Assembly (NCBI RefSeq): GCF_000972845.2
Contig: NC_040028.1
Coordinates: 20,612,210 to 20,676,209, forward strand
DNA length: 64,000 nucleotides
Direction of reading: 5' to 3'
DNA from: Larimichthys crocea
Taxonomy: Eukaryota; Chordata; Actinopteri; Sciaenidae
Under the pieces are notes generated by a model, which saw only the letters and a list, made by a program, of their open reading frames with translations, was not told where the DNA came from and did not search any database. A program made the translations under genes and the position numbers. This document shows, piece after piece, positions 61,567 through 64,000 of the stretch. Each line of letters opens with the position of its first letter. Positions within the stretch are counted from its first letter, which is position 1.

Positions 61567-61686
61567 CATCCTCTCTTTCTAAAACCACCGAAAGAAAAAA
61601 AAAAAAAAGAAATCACATTTTATCAACATTTGCCAGAAAACCACAAATAAATTGCAGGCTCACACAGGAGACATGCAAAACTTCTG

Positions 61687-61724
<38 letters not shown>
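61528..61724 (+). repeat. Two (CA)n microsatellites and an A-run
   Basis: CA tracts at about 61528-61564 and 61688-61724, with an A-run at 61594-61608. Confidence 0.95.
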
Positions 61725-61726
<2 letters not shown>

Positions 61727-62784
61727 CTGGTGTTATCGTCCCATCTTAATTAGTGATAAGTCATCACTGCTCCAGCTGTCAGTGCGATCGAGCCCTGATC
61801 CATGATCTGCTGATCTGAACCGCCCGGTGCCCGTCGTGTTTTCGCTGCCTCACTGTCTGTTTTTATTATTATCTGTTATTATTTAATGGACACGAGTCAT
61901 GTATGAGCTGTTTCATAGATCTGATGCACATAAATATTTTTATGGAGGGGCACACTTCCCCTGTTAAAAGGTCACAGCCTACAGGTGGCAGAAATGAGTA
62001 TGACGGAGCAAAGAAGGTGTGCAGCATATTAAAACACCACCGAGTGAAAATTTAAAATTTATACTTCAAAAATGTCAAATTAAAAAACGCGCTGCTGCAT
62101 AAGGAGGAATTAAATTTTTAAAAAGTTGTCTTTTAAACTGCACAGAGAAGCGGCGGTGAGGGTGGAGTGGTGGTGGAGTTATAGGTGGGGGTGACGGTGC
62201 CTAATCACCTACTCCACACAGCCATTATTAGTCCACACTCAGCTTTTTACCTTTTTAAAATAAAAACGCTATTGGAAAAAAAAACAACAACACATGGAGC
62301 AAAACTAAAATAAATGCTGCAGACACAGAAATAAAAAATTAAAATCACGTCATGCTGTGCAACAATCAGACGCTGAGTCGATTCACGGCAATTAAATATC
62401 TGGAAACAGGTTTGAAGCAGGAATACATGTTTCACTGGAGGCCTGCTCAAATATTCCTTTAATACTCCTATAGGAGATTTTTTAATATTGATGTTCTTAT
62501 TTTTAGTATTGTGATTTTCATGGTTATACTTTATTATTTTCTCCTTTCTGCTGTAAGAGACACTGTGGAGACAATTACAGCCACTCAAATTTACCAATTT
62601 ATCCCAAGTGCAGGAGTGTTTGCAGTTGCACTGAGAGCCATGAAGGTTGCTGAACACTGGACCTCTCTCCTCTGCTCTGCTCTCGCCGCGGCCGGACCTC
62701 AGAGCACCTTATTCATCCGCTCCTCACCCCCACCTCCGTGCGCCATTTGCGGCTCTGACTGGCACGACGCAACGTTTGTCTGCA

Positions 62785-62818
<34 letters not shown>

Positions 62819-63549
62819 GGATCCACACAGCAGCGATGTTTTTCCTCCTCTCTCCTCCAACACGACACAATTGAAAGGCGCGTTGTGCGTAAAGATGTGG
62901 CTGCCCGCGCGCACAGTGGATCACCAAATTGGTTTTAAAAAAAATAATAAATAAATAAAATAAGCGAACGCGGAGGAATAATAAAACGAGAGAAAATGTC
63001 TCTTTTAAAATGTCAGAGTTATGGTGATAAGAATCGGAGGATGCAGGGAGGACTTTTGGTGAGAAGTGACTAATTACCCTGTGGACCGTCCTGATAGTGG
63101 AGAATAATTAGATTCACACAAAAGAGCTCCACAGCAAGCATCTGAATAACAAGAGCAACATTTTCAATAGAAAATTTAATTTGATTTTGTTGCGAGTTTC
63201 CCTCCGTGAAAGTGAGAAAAAAGCATCACGAGGACAAATAAAATCCCGGGAAAAAAAAAAAAAAGCTGACAAAACGCTCCGGTAATCAAAAGACACACGA
63301 GACAATATATAATCAGAATTACGACAAAATATTAAATAAACAATTAAAACAAATTAAATAATGAAAGCTTGTTTTTTTATTTTAATTTAAGAGTCAAAAT
63401 CTGAATCTGAATTTACAGAAATTATTTTATTTTAAATGAAAAATAGAGATCAGAAAAATCAAAGTGCTTTTTTTGCGAAATAACAAATAAATTATACACA
63501 TTTTAAAATATTTTAAACCCATGAAACATAAAAAATAATAATCATTATT
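61725..63549. other. Noncoding DNA, no gene recognised
   Basis: A 31-bp A-run at 62786-62816, a GC-rich patch at 62680-62785 and 62870-62930, and AT-rich DNA elsewhere. The A-run has no gene-derived sequence before it, so no processed pseudogene is called. Confidence 0.4.
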
Positions 63550-63850
63550 CAGGAAATATCACGTGGAGAATTTGAGGCTGGAACTGATGACTATATTTAT
63601 TCTTCCATCATTGTGTAAAAGATCTTTTTGTTTCTTTTAATCACAGCCTATATAGACGGGCGTATACGTGAAGTATGTAGGCCATTCTACATGCAAATGG
63701 TGTGAGAGTGCTTTAGAAGATTAGAAGATAGACACCCTGCCCACAGTGGGCTGAGAGGAGAGAGGAGAGGAGTGGGCTCTCCTCCAACACTGCGTCCTAT
63801 CTCCTCGGGCCTGGAAGAAGCATCCTAATCCTTTACCTTTCATAGTGATC
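63550..63850. promoter_or_regulatory. Candidate element with a perfect POU octamer
   Basis: ATGCAAAT at 63691-63698, preceded by GGCCATTCTAC, so that a SOX-like CATTCT stands 2 bp before the octamer. CAGCCTATATAGACGG and CTATATTTATTC lie nearby. It resembles, imperfectly, the SOX-POU composite site. Confidence 0.35.
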
Positions 63851-64000
63851 TAAAGCCGATTTAAAACTGTCACTACCCGAGTTTGTGTTTATTTCATGTT
63901 CATCTGCAGCTCAAGGCGATACTCTGCACACCCACTTATGACATGAGCAAAAAGGTGTGTGCGTCTGTGTGTGTGTGTGTGTGTGTGAGAGGAGACGGAG
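63851..64000. other. Window end, (GT)n tract
   Basis: GT repeats at about 63965-63987. Nothing else. Confidence 0.6.

Noticed and set aside
62786..62816. Poly-A tract as the tail of a processed pseudogene
   Set aside because: No gene-derived sequence or target duplication is recognisable next to it.

Overview
This is vertebrate nuclear DNA, almost certainly from a percomorph teleost fish. The evidence is an intact single-exon SoxB1 gene with fish-type protein sequence, very dense (CA)n/(GT)n microsatellites, and remnants of repeat families typical of ray-finned fish: LINE 3' ends, a Tc1/mariner transposase, a hAT-type element with an exact 8-bp target duplication, TTAA-flanked MITEs and a tRNA-derived SINE. 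The species cannot be named from the sequence.

Only one complete protein-coding gene is visible: sox1 on the minus strand (21362-22396, 344 residues, no introns). Whether it is sox1a or sox1b cannot be settled here. The rest is a gene desert of the kind that surrounds developmental transcription factors. Several stretches free of simple repeats are rich in homeodomain (TAATTA, GATTAAT), POU octamer, SOX and TCF/LEF words. They are listed as candidate regulatory elements at low confidence because conservation could not be tested.

The most striking structure is a large inverted duplication. About 7.6 kb containing sox1 and its flanks (about 16255-23875) reappears in reverse orientation at about 24635-32104. 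The second sox1 copy (26097-27116, plus strand) is broken by many one- to few-base indels, often the loss of a C before G, while its noncoding flanks remain near-identical. The arms meet across about 630 bp bounded by (GT)n/(AC)n tracts. This centre holds a 10-N assembly gap and one orphan exon of vps53, a GARP/EARP tethering subunit, with intact splice sites. The simplest reading is an assembly or read fold-back artefact: one polished and one unpolished copy, joined through microsatellites with a stray vps53 intron/exon piece. A real, recent palindromic duplication remains possible.

Layout: 1-16254, downstream flank with a LINE tail, a MITE, many microsatellites, candidate enhancers and a second LINE fragment. 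16255-23875, left arm with sox1. 23876-24634, chimeric centre. 24635-32104, right arm with broken sox1. 32105-64000, flank with a hAT element nested in a MITE, a tRNA-SINE, five copies of one dispersed repeat, a 324-bp tandem duplication, a Tc1 remnant, a 1.2-kb minisatellite whose 15-bp period gives false ORFs on both strands, and further candidate enhancers.
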